A stretch of 64,000 nt of DNA from Lepidonotus clava (taxonomy: Eukaryota > Annelida > Polychaeta > Phyllodocida > Polynoidae): positions 62,957,427-63,021,426 of the forward strand of contig OW387134.1 in the NCBI GenBank assembly GCA_936440205.1, read 5' to 3'. Shown here piece after piece: positions 33,710 through 44,429 of this stretch. The first letter of the stretch is position 1; every line of letters starts with the position of its first letter. The notes under the pieces were generated by a model. It ran no database searches. It was not told the origin of the DNA and saw nothing but the letters and a program-made list of their open reading frames with translations. The translations under genes and the position numbers were made by a program.

Positions 33710-36700
33710 ATGAGGGGGCTCACGTCGGCGCTTATCTTCCTTCAGTTGGTGGGAGCATCGTTCGCCGCTCTATCAGGTAATGTGCCTTCATTTTGATTCA
33801 TTCAAAACGAAGGAGGAAGTTACTGTCAAGTTGTGACGACTATTTCAAAAATCTGAAAAGTGGAAATGTGGAAATGTGGAAATGGGGTGAACGCAATCGT
33901 GCGTGCAGCCGTCAGACTGCAGGACAACGCCCGGTAAACCCATAGTGTTATGAAGATGTTTTGCAACTTTGTCATAAACCTTTGTATATTGCTCTATTGA
34001 GCTACATCTATAGCAATAACAGATGATATTATTACATGGTATATTATATCAGATATTTATACCATTTGTAACATCTGGAAGACCAGACCATGTTTGAAGG
34101 CGTCAATAAAGATATTATCAAAGAAAATACAATAACAAAACATACATGTACATGATAACAATAGGCATGATCAACAGGACACACTCAATCTTAATACTTA
34201 AGTATATTCCCCTGTCAATTACTTCTCGAGATGTCAACCATGCATGTATATTTTAGTCTATTGAGGTCAAACTGTTTAGGTCAACAACTATACTGAATCT
34301 AGATAGGCCTAATGTCATGTTATTGTGGGTGAATACATTGGTACCTTCTACTTTAAAACTCTAACTCCCTTCCTACCTAAATTATATCTGCATGAGCAAC
34401 GGGAAACATTGAGAACACTTCCAGCTCTCATTACGGGTTTGTTTTCATATAATTGATATGGCCACGAATAAAATGTTACATTGAGTTGGGATAAAAAATT
34501 ACCCCCCCCCCCCCCCGCCCGAGAAGCGCTTTGAATTCAATTGAAATGAACAAGTGTGTGTGTTCAACAATCTTCCTGGCCTGGTGTTTCGGAGTGGTGG
34601 ATCCAGAGCGTGGACCTGTGTGGAATGTTTATATGAAATATTGAACATTTTTCCGTGCTTGGATTAATTTTATAGAAAACATAGATTTTTCTCCCAATAA
34701 TCCACCCATAAGGTTTTGGAAAAAAGTAAACCCCATTTGTGCGTTTTCAATAATCTCCCAGACAGACCCTTGTCGTTTCACACAGATTGTTGGACCCAGA
34801 CCGTGGACCTATATGAAATATTAAGCATTTTCCGTGTTTTTATTTTTAGCAAACATTAGTGATTACACATAATTCTCCCCCTCCCCAACCAAAAAAAAAT
34901 AAAATAAAATAAAAAGAATATAAAAAAAAATTAGGGAAATTTGTCCCTTATCAACCTGATATTTCTCCTGGCCCTTTTCCAAGGCCTTTAAACAAAGTGG
35001 CGGACCAAGGGTTTGGATCTTTATGAAATGTTTGTTTGAAATGTTTAACTTAAATTCCAAACGCATCTTTTCTCCCAATAATCCCCCAAAACGATTTTTT
35101 TTTATTTGGTGCTCATTCAAAAATCTCCCTGTCCTTTCCCCCACAGAATGGCGGACGGAGAGCGTACACCTGTGTGACGGCGTCCTGCGCCTGTCGTGCG
35201 GCGCTACCACCGAGCTGGTCATCGGACGGGCCTCCTACCGGTCAGCAGACTGCACCTGCCCCTCCTGTGAGGGCCTGGGCAGCGCGTCCGCCCTGGAGAA
35301 GGTGGTGAAGGAGTGCAGCGGGCGGCGCTACTGCCAGGTGGCCGACCTGCAGCCCTTCGCCGGGGTCTCCTGTGAGTGTCACAAGAAGATCCTGGAGCTC
35401 AAGTACGCCTGCGTCCCCTGTGAGTTTTGTTTTTCATTGTGCTAACTTAGCTCTACAAAATTGATAAACCAAGAATTACGACAAATGGGAGTATATTTGG
35501 GAAAAGGTAGGTACCTGTGGCCACTAGTTTTGGGGGTTTGTTCATATTATGAAATAATTTCTTAATATGCAGCTAAAAGTTATGTTTTATAATGTTTCTG
35601 AAGTCCCAGGAATTCTTCTACTCTTTTATCGTTCTACGATATTTAGTTCCTTCACAATCTTACATACAATATAGGCCATTATGCTCAATTTGGGTCAAAT
35701 CTGGCAGTATCTAGCACAAATTGACTCTTTGTTACATTAATTATGATATATATTGGGAAAAAACTATTTTTAAAGTTATTTTGTGAAAAATTTTGACTTA
35801 CATGAATTTTTTTAAAGATTCTCATGACATTTACTAAAAAATCAAAATTTTCATAAGCAATGCATCATGGGAAATCCTTTTTTATTAAGTGGTGGTACTG
35901 AAATGCTATCCGAATGTATGGAATGTACCTAAGTAAAATACCTGTGAAAAGTAGCTTGGCCAATGGTGAACATAATCAGAATTTATTTTCCACCGTGGCT
36001 TATGTTATCAACTTATGAGAGAATATTACATTTTTAAAGTTGAATTATAATAATTCACACGAACAGGTTTAATCAGCCTACAATAATGTTGATAATAAGA
36101 AAAAACATTTCATAAATGTTGTCAGGAAAAGTTGAGTACTCACATAAATTAAGTCAAATTGAATTAGTTACACCTCTGCCTATTGAATCCTCGTCATATA
36201 CATACATTCCATATGGGTATAAAAACAGTTATTGAAATGAGTTTTACTAGTAACCCATATAAATTATACAGAAGTTTTGAGTTGTTGCCATTTTGGCCTT
36301 CGGGAATTTATGAAACCCATTTATCACCAAAAATCATTTCGTGTTATCTGATGAGTAGAAATGGAGATGCAACTAATCTGTGGACGTCAGACCATCATAT
36401 TTCTGACGCCATAATTTCTTGAATTATGCGTATTGTCCCTTCCATGGTTTCTGGCATCCTTTCATAGATCTAATAATTTACCAAAGGGGTTACTTTTCAA
36501 CCATGTCCCCCCTGTCTTGGAAGACGGTTAGATGTGGAATGAATTAACTTATACGTTTCTGAAATCTGTCCAGTTGCGTAAGGGTGAATAAAACCTGTTT
36601 AAAATCTTCAGTTTACCGGACCCAGAAGGCGTGTGGAGAGGAGCCGTTCAAGTTCCGTGATCGGGGGATCGTGTCCAACGCCCTCTTCCCGGCGTCCAAC

Positions 36701-38587
36701 GAGCTGCGGCGGTGCGGGCTCATCTTCAAGGTGGGCTCAAAGAAGGCCGTGTCGGTGTGCCCGCTGACGGTGGACCTGCCGGCCGGCTGGACCACGGTCT
36801 TCTGTAACATGTCTGGGTGTGTGACGGTGACCAACGAGCCACTCACCCTGGAGGGAAACAGCCACGTCAGGATGGTGCAGGACTCTGAGGAGGCTGGGGA
36901 ACCTGCCAACATCACCTTCGCCTTTGAGTATGAGGGTAGGTGCTTACGGACTAGGGTTAGGGTCGGAGTGATATTGAGTATTTTCTTGAGCATCCTGAGT
37001 TTTCACGGATGATTAAGGCATTTATTTATAAATATGTATATTCAATAGCAGAGTATAAAGGCATTTATTTTAAAATATATATTCAAGAACAGAGTATAAA
37101 TTTCTTAAAGCAGAAAAAAAGAGAAGAAAAGAGGAAGAAATTTAGAGAAGTCTCTTCCTTTTTTTTTAGTAAAAAAAAACAATCGCCCTCCGAACCCTAA
37201 AAATATCTTCTTATCTGGAAGAATCGCAGAAATGAGATTATTAGGGGGAGAATTCGGGGAGAAAAACGTGATTCTTCGGAACACTTAGTTGTCTGAAAGG
37301 CGGTGAAGATCGCTTTCATATCGTGATCCCTTTTCCTTTTCTTTCAGTTGTGAATATCGCCAAACCTGTCGTCCCACAGAGAAAAGCCGACATCCCTGAC
37401 TTTGATCCTTCTGGTAAGTCCATGGCACCAATAGATGAGTTGGGCTGCCATCCACTAGTCAACATAACGAAACTCAGGAATTAGGGTCGGGTGGCAGTGC
37501 CGGTCAAAGTGCATACAAGAATTACAAAAATACTTTCCAGACAAGAATATTATTGATTTGATTTTTGGGTTTAGTTGAATATTTGTTGTAAATATTGGTT
37601 AGAAATCCCCCCCCCCCTTTTTTTTTTCTTCACCTTCCCCCTCCCCCCCCCCCTTTTTTTTAAAAAATAAATTGCCCCATAAACAATGAACGACCTTAGA
37701 CAAATAAGAGAGGATTATCTTCTATCAACACGTTGACTACTGAGGTGATCCCGATAAGCTGTTCTTGGTGTGGCCAATTTCAATCAGATTACTAGTATAC
37801 ATCTATATTAGATTGGAATAAGTTATTCAGAAATAAAACTCTACCCTAATTTGGCTCAACCAATACAATTGTTCATTACAGAAGTTGGAGTAATAAAACT
37901 GGAAAAGAAGACTCGGACTGCAGGTACAGTGTTTTTCTTAAATCCCATTCCTGTGTTGTATGATTTAAATTGTATAATTGATATTCTGCACTATAATACT
38001 AATCCAACCTCAAAAGCATACAACTAATATCTTTGGTTCACTCTAATTATTCTTAAGTTTTACACAACCAATGCCCTTGTGGTATTGTATATCCATGATA
38101 TTCGTTCCAATTTTACATTATTATTTTCCTGTTCTTCCTTTCAGCCATAGCGGCAGGTGTAACGATTCCATTGGCACTGATAGCGATCTTCGGAGGCGTA
38201 TGGATTTATAAAATTAAGTACGTATACAAAGTAACATATGTAACAAAATATTGACATTTAAACCATGATTTTGTTTTATGTATTTCCTATTTCATTAAAA
38301 GTAATTTTCAGATATTCAACCTTTTTCACATAGGTAGTAATATGATCCGTCCGTAAAGTGAAACACTCCGACCAATTGGAAGTGCAGCTTTTAGACTATA
38401 ATTTTGTTGCTGTTGATCTTATGTAACGTGTTTTTGTGACAGGAACCCTGATGAGAAAGAGGTGGATTCCGACACCGACTCGACCACTCCCCGGGACCTC
38501 TACTACAAGGACGTGCTCAGACACCGTAACAGTCGCGTGTTGACCAACCTACAGGACGGCGGGACCATCGGCAGTGTCAACGCCTGA
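33710..38587 (+). CDS. Lectin gene B: SUEL-type lectin / CUB-like type I membrane protein
   Basis: Seven coding exons (33710-33776, 35147-35419, 36612-36935, 37348-37413, 37882-37923, 38145-38217, 38443-38587) give an uninterrupted 329-residue protein, all with GT-AG sites and phases 1,1,1,1,1,2. The start MRGLTSALIFLQLVGASFAA is a clear signal peptide. Exon 2 codes a SUEL/galactose-binding lectin domain (LSC, ASY, CSGRRYC, ILELKYAC). Exon 3 codes a CUB-like domain. Two short exons link to a transmembrane helix (ITIPLALIAIFGGVWIY region), followed by a 50-residue polar tail. A role in cell-surface carbohydrate recognition is inferred from the lectin fold. The exon structure matches lectin gene A, but the stalk and tail are much shorter. 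Confidence 0.88.
34540..35160 (+). repeat. Tandem array of decayed copies of the exon 2 acceptor region
   Basis: The last 600 bp of intron 1 of lectin gene B consist of about four degenerate units of 150-210 bp. Each contains an equivalent of the real acceptor and exon start: near 34593 (GGAGTGGTGGATCC), 34784 (CACAGATTGTTGGACCC), 34996 (CAAAGTGGCGGACC) and the real site at 35146 (CACAGAATGGCGGACGG). Between them the units share TATGAAAT-TTGAACATTTTCCGTG and TTTCTCCCAATAATCC blocks. The copies carry pseudo-exon starts that could compete as acceptors. Confidence 0.7.
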
Positions 38588-40028
38588 TAGCTCTACACCG
38601 GCTGTGCGGGTGCTACCAGCTTGTTGGTTCATTCAGCTAGAAGAGGTTGCCCATAAGGCATTGCGCGAAAGCGGTTCCTGTTTCCTAAAACTCTTCTATT
38701 AATTAATCTACGGAAGGAAAAAATCAGAAAAAAATCCAACATATAACGATTATAAGCTCTGTTTTTGAAATGACAAAAAAAAATTGTTGAAACATGATTT
38801 TGGAAAATTTTGACATATTTAAGAGTGGCTTGCTTCATTTTTCTACAATATAACGTAAAGGAAGCTCACCATTCTGAGCAAAAGAAATCAAATCTTAGTC
38901 ACCCAAATTGTTTAAATAGAAAATAGCGTTCATATACTGTAACATGTAGAAATAGTCTGCACTACTTCAATGTAATAACCTGTAACACTCCTTTGAAAAT
39001 GACTTGAATAAGAGACAAAAGTGATGGGAACCCTTTATCTCGGGAACTCTCGCCGGCGAGATTTGCAACCTCTGCTGGGCGAATACTGTGTTTAAGCCAA
39101 TTTCATATTTTATCCAGGATTAAGGGCGATGTTAATTTCACCTCTTTCTTATCGCTTATAAGACTAAAACTATCCATAAATGAACATTATGAAATACATT
39201 TCATTTTGGTATTCATAAGAAAAATCTAACTTTAGAGTGGCTTCTTGAACTAGTTCCGGTCTCTCTGATTGGCTGCAATAGAACCCTTTTGCGACATAAC
39301 ACGGGTACTCATCCATGACTTTGATACCGTCTGTCAACGGGTAGTAGACTAGAGAGGTTATACGCTCAATATAATTGAGATAATTAATAGTGCAAGTTAA
39401 TGAGCTAACTCCTTCAATGAAATATAAATTCCACACATATATACATTTGGAATTATATCCAGTATAGTATCTTTATATATTATGCTTCGTAGTTTAGTTC
39501 ACCAACACAATTTTCTTATAGCAGATTTTAAAGTATATTCTTATTTTTTCCTATTATCTTAGTATTTTGGGTTTGTTTTAAAGGCATTACAAAAAAAATA
39601 AAAATAAAGTAGACATCTGTCGTTCTCAGTCATGCATAATCCCTTTTGCTATCACCTCTGACAAGATTCATGAGGCCGAGTTAAAATTTCATTACCGGTG
39701 ACCTAATACTTCAGTTATGTCATTTTTTCAGAAGTCAGTAAGTAACAAAAAAGTAAAGCTCCCAAAAAAAGTGTATATATGATAATCATTAAGATACAAC
39801 CGAAAATTACTTTTTGGCTTATATTTACGCTATGGACGAATACATTATTGTATTAAGACTTGCTAAGATAACATAAATGAAACATGTTTTTGAAGTATCA
39901 CGTTTCTGTGTTTTTATTACAGAATGAAAACATACGCTTGACTTTCCTATTCGATAATACACGTATACACAAGTAACAGTTCAATAATGGACCTTTAAAC
40001 TAAATACAAATCCTCATAGACAAAACAG
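38588..40028. other. 3' flank of lectin gene B and convergent MRPS9 3' end
   Basis: AT-rich, with no frame I recognise. AATAAA motifs at about 39597-39608 could serve gene B, which would make its 3' UTR about 1 kb. On the minus strand AATAAA at 39913-39918 lies about 110 bp past the MRPS9 stop codon and is the likely MRPS9 poly(A) signal. The two genes are convergent. Confidence 0.45.
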
Positions 40029-43000
40029 TTATCTCTTCTTCCATGTAAACTTTCTGCGGGCGCCCTCCTGTCCGGGCTTCTTCCTCTCCCGCCTCCTGGG
40101 GTCCCATGTAAGAAGCCCTGCGAGCCGCATCTTCTCTACCACATCGTGGGAGACGAAGCTCTGCAGGGCGCGGGCCAGGGCCAGGCGCAGGGCCCCGGCC
40201 TGACTGCTGTGTATCCGAATAGTCTGATCATTCTGCACCCCGCCCTCTATGGTGGCCTCCACGTCCACCGAGTCGACCAGGCTACAGAACTGGAGCGGGA
40301 AGAGCAGCTGTTCCCGGTCCATCAGCTCGGGGAAGTATTCCAGGAGGCCTTTGCCGTTCACGATGATCTGCCCCGTGCCCTTCTCCCAGACACGTATCTT
40401 AGCCGTGGCTGATTTCCTCTTGCCGTCGGCGTCGATGTAACCCCGGCCGCTCTCGTCGTACTGCAGTGGGGCGATTTCCTGCAGCATGGACTGAGTGTTC
40501 AGGGCCTTCCTGAACTTGTTAACAAAGTCCTTCTCCTTGGCGGCGTAGGTCTGTGACACAAGGCGGTCCATGAGCTTCACAAAGCGGACATACTCGCCGT
40601 CGTTGACCTTCTCATTCAACACCTTCTCCAGCTCCATCTTAGATATCCACTGACTGCCGGCCAGGGCCAGCTGGAAGGTCTTGGAGGGTCGCAGTCCCAG
40701 GGCCATCTGTGTGTCCTCGTACTGCTGCAGCTGTTCGATCTTCACCCCGCCGTCGTGCATCAGCTGGAAGAAGTGTGGTTTCCCCGTGTAGAACATGCTG
40801 TGGAATGGCCGGCCCTCGATGTCGAACTGGGCTGCCTTGCGAGGGGGAATCACCTCGGAAGGGTGGCGCAGCATGGGGCGTGCCTTCTTGTCGTACAGCC
40901 CTGAAGGCAGCAGGTACTGGATAGCCCGGTCTACGTCGTCCTGGGAGAATGTGTCTGGGTCCTCGCCCATGATGGTCGCCAGGTGACGCTTGCCGATCTC
41001 GAACTCGGCCGTCTCGTCAGCCATGAAGGCCGTGTGCGCCTTGGACCGCTCCAGGTAGGTGCGCATGGCCTGGCTGATCTTCTTACCCCGATCCACGGCC
41101 GCCCGGTCAGCCACGGGCTCCTGGGTCTCAGCGGGAGGCGTGGGGACGGACGACATGCACTTTACCTGCAAACACAGAGATATGATTAAACATGATTTAT
41201 GTCTACCTACCGTTGTATGGCACATTGTACTTGAATGGCCAGAAAACCGATGGATTTTAATTCGTATTGGTCCTCTTTACATCGATATATCAAATAATCT
41301 ACTTTTTAAAACCCAACAAACAATTATTTTCGAACTTATGAACTGTTCAGCAGCTTTCAGCATTGACGCTCAGGTGAATCATGGGAACCACCTACCACGG
41401 TGGGCAAATACCTTTTTTTTCAAAGCAAATGTGTCCTCGTACTGATTACTCGCATAGTACTTTATCTTAAAGTTAAGATACATTCCAATGAATTTTTTTT
41501 CTAGCAGGAAGGTAAAACGTCATTTGTCAAGGGAACCGCCATCCTGAAAACCCTGTGCCATGTGATTATTTCATTCCCTTGGACTTTTATCATATAACGT
41601 TATGACATGTCATGTATGACCATTCCATGAGAGGTGGTGTGAAGATTACCACATGAGATATAAATCTGAGATATGATAGAGGAGCAGCCCATCACAGGAA
41701 TAACAACTGACTAGCCTATTCATTTCTAAAGGTGGAAAAGGTCCTTTTATGATCTAGAAATAAATGCAAGACAAAACGCAAATCCTTATAATGTGCCCTT
41801 TGATTATTCTAATAATTATGGCATTTATTAGGCCTATGCTATAGCGACAATCTAACTAATAGTACAGTTAAAACTAGCCTGTGACGCATCCCATCACTGC
41901 TCCCCCACCGGTAGCGTCGATTCAGAACGGTATTGGATGGTGGGGCACTGTTAATATGAAACTAGAATTTGGCTTACCAATGCATAAATAAAGAAAATAC
42001 CCATTCAAACGAAAAATATACCCCCCCTCTTTTTTTTTTCTTTTTTTTTTTTTGCAGGGGTGTTTGCGTCTCTGGAATGGCAATATACAGGGACAAATAC
42101 TTTGTCTGAGTTAAAAATAGAAGGCCAAAAAAAAAAAGAAAAATGTCTTCATGTTTCCCGACCAACCCTAAATTTTTTGGGCAAAGCCCAGACATTTTGG
42201 GAAGAATTGTTGTCAAAATGTTAACAAAAAATTAAATATAAATACTTTTTAGGCATAAAACGACACATATCATGTCAGAAAACTCGTTCTAGAAGATAAG
42301 AAGTTTTGTTAAAGATAAATTAAGGAAATTATTGATGGTCAAAACCATATATCACTGAATAGAGTCTGTATATGATGTTTTAAAAAAAACTATCGACCTA
42401 CCTACCCTTATTTTTAGGCTTTTTTTTTTTTTTTGCCTAAAACTTCTAGAGACTAATTGACTGGCCTCAAGCAGATTTCTATCTACTCCAGGGGCGGATC
42501 CAGAGTCTGTCTTCTAGGGGGGGCAATATACCTGCCCCTCCTCCCCATGATTTAGGGTGCAAAATTTCTCCTCAGATTTGTCAAAACTACGAGAGTCCAT
42601 TTTTGGTCTAGCCCTTTGCTGACGGCACCAAATCAGATTTTATCATACAGACTGTGTACCAGCATTGGTTATTTCAAAATGGCATATATTATGGAGAACG
42701 TTGATCACCAAGTCATATATCATTACGGTGCCCACTTTCACCGGAATTAGAAAATATATTTTTATTTCACATTTTGGTTGCCATGGTTACCATGGAACCT
42801 GCTGTATGTGGCCATATTTTCTGAAAAATTACTATTTTAGAGCCTTGTTTTTTAGAAAATGACAAAAAATTGGAATAAATATTGATTTTATAGAAAAATT
42901 TTGAATTATAAAGTTGTTCCCCCCATGATTTTCTATCTTTCGATACTGAATTTGATTTTATCGATGGATTCTTTGTGTCTTTCTTATGAAGTGGAGGTAA

Positions 43001-44122
43001 GGAAGATCATGCTCCAAAATTGGTAAAATTCCCATTATTAATAATTATTCATAAGAATATATGTTATCTAATTGATTAAAAACTCATCAAATCTTGAAAA
43101 AGTAAGTAAAATATCAACAGGCTCCAAGTACTAGAATGTATTTCACTATTTCAGAGACTTTGAACAATATTGGTATAGGAATTCTTTAAAGAAGGGATAA
43201 AACTTTGAAAACATGCAATTTCTATGGTGGCCATCTTGGATATGAACAAAATGGCTGAATTATGCTGATTATTTTGTAGGAAAGAGTGGAATTAATTTGA
43301 CAATAATCTAAAGGGATTGAATATTGGCATGGTTTTAGAAATCAAGTTTTTTTTTAGTTATTACAGTACTCTGCATGCCTAAATAAATTTACAAGAAAAA
43401 TGGAAATCTGAATTGTAAAAAAAGGCTTTTTAAACCTAAATATCATAATTTTCTGATAAATAACATTGGGGCCTTGTCTGTTATTTCTTAAAATTGCTGA
43501 AGATTAGGGTCATCAAGGCCTCATGAAATAAATATTGTAATATTTTTGATCAAAATATTTCTTCCTACATATTGGGTAACACCTCTGATATAAAAAGTTA
43601 AAAAATCATTTTTGAGATCTAATAATTATAGATATTAAAGCCTCATCATTGACCATCGATCATATGTGATCGATTTCCTATGGGGCCGTCAGGAAAGGGC
43701 TAGGGGGGGCAATTGCCCCCCCCCCCCCCCCCCTGGATCCGCCACTGTACTCGATCATGAAACTGTCAGTAGATAATAGTAGCACCTTCAGACATGAGTT
43801 GTCATGGGAAAGGGACATTATGTCATTATCCAAAAATCACATTGGACATGTCCTGTCATACTCATACTCATAGGCTACACGCATTTCTTCTCGCCGGACT
43901 GGGCGATAATTAGTGAAGGATACAACCCGGACTGTCAATCACGGGCAGCAAGCGTCCAAATACTCTGTAAACAGTAAAAGGTCTATCAGTCAACATTAGA
44001 AAATCCCCTCGGATACTAACCAAGCATCCTAAACGTGTATGCTGCACACTCTTGAGACGTAAACAGGTTGGAAACATCTTCAGGACAACTCGACCACGGC
44101 CGACAGTGATGGAGGCCGCCAT
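40029..44122 (-). CDS. MRPS9: Mitochondrial ribosomal protein S9 (uS9m)
   Basis: Two exons, 44122-44021 and 41165-40029, join in phase 0 to give about 412 residues, near the usual length of animal MRPS9. The first codes a basic, hydroxylated N-terminus (MAASITVGRGRVVLKMF) suited to mitochondrial import. The second ends in the universal uS9 domain: GRGYIDADGKRKSATAKIRV, GKGLLEYFP, QAGALRLALARAL, and the basic tail RRERKKPGQEGARRKFTWKK that in bacteria reaches the decoding site. It is a component of the small mitoribosomal subunit. The start is the ATG inside AAGATGGCGGCC; the 5' part of the longer open frame upstream of 41165 is intron. Confidence 0.95.
41166..44020 (-). other. Intron of MRPS9 (2.9 kb)
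   Basis: The donor on the minus strand is CTTG|GTTAGT at 44020 and the acceptor TGTTTGCAG ends at 41166. The intron holds a hAT-like TIR element (42489-43747), several poly(A/T) tracts (about 42027-42052, 42127-42139, 42421-42434) and a C homopolymer at the element's right end. No other gene is seen. Confidence 0.85.
42489..43747. mobile_element. hAT-like TIR element, 1.26 kb, non-autonomous
   Basis: The left end is CAGGGGCGGATCCAG and the right end in reverse complement is CAGTGGCGGATCCAGGGGGG. TACTC occurs on both flanks (42484-42488 and 43748-43752), a possible 5-bp duplication. GGGGGGGCAAT is repeated near both ends in inverted form. CAG-GGCGGATCC termini are characteristic of hAT elements, though hAT duplications are usually 8 bp. 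There is no transposase frame; the interior is AT-rich. Confidence 0.75.
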
Positions 44123-44125
44123 CTT
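44115..44125 (-). promoter_or_regulatory. YY1-like motif over the MRPS9 start codon
   Basis: On the minus strand AAGATGGCGGC spans the start codon. This is the classic YY1 core, common just downstream of transcription starts of ribosomal and mitochondrial protein genes. The match is seen directly; binding is inferred. Confidence 0.6.
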
Positions 44126-44144
44126 GGATAGTTGGTTTTTGGCC

Positions 44145-44355
44145 AAAACGACAGATGGCGCCAGTATCGTTTAGAGAAAAACCGAATTTCAACATAGTTT
44201 CTAACGCTTATATCATATATACGATGGCTAAGAAATATTCAAAGGAAAGTATTTTTTTCTAGGGTAATTCTTATGCAGAAAGAAGTCCTCTTAAAGGAGG
44301 AATGACCAAAAATATAGATAAATTTTAGTTCCATTTTAAAACGACAGGTGGCGCC
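44145..44355 (+). promoter_or_regulatory. Pair of CTCF-like motifs between MRPS9 and the NEK gene
   Basis: AAAACGACAGRTGGCGCC occurs twice in the same orientation, at 44145-44162 and 44338-44355, 193 bp apart. AGRTGGCGCC matches the CTCF core as known in insects and other bilaterians. The pair lies immediately upstream of MRPS9 and before a candidate first exon on the + strand, so it may mark a head-to-head promoter or a domain boundary. Confidence 0.45.
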
Positions 44356-44395
44356 TAACATCGCTCAGTGCGCATGGCATGACGTCGTAAACATT

Positions 44396-44429
44396 CATGG
44401 CGTCAGGCAACGGGAGATGTAATATTTTG
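44396..44429 (+). other. Candidate first exon or uORF of the + strand leader
   Basis: An ATG at 44396 (CATTCATGGCGTCAGGCAAC) opens 11 codons ending at a good donor TTTTG|GTAAGT. A second possible mini-exon, 47643-47684 (EDNSAVGYWACLFK), would continue in phase 0, but joining it to 48305 meets a stop after two codons. If these are transcribed they are more likely a 5' leader with a short uORF than part of the NEK protein. This rests on splice-like signals alone. Confidence 0.25.

Noticed and set aside
40146-41189. Plus-strand frames across the MRPS9 exon
   Set aside because: They are antisense shadows of the strongly conserved uS9m coding sequence.
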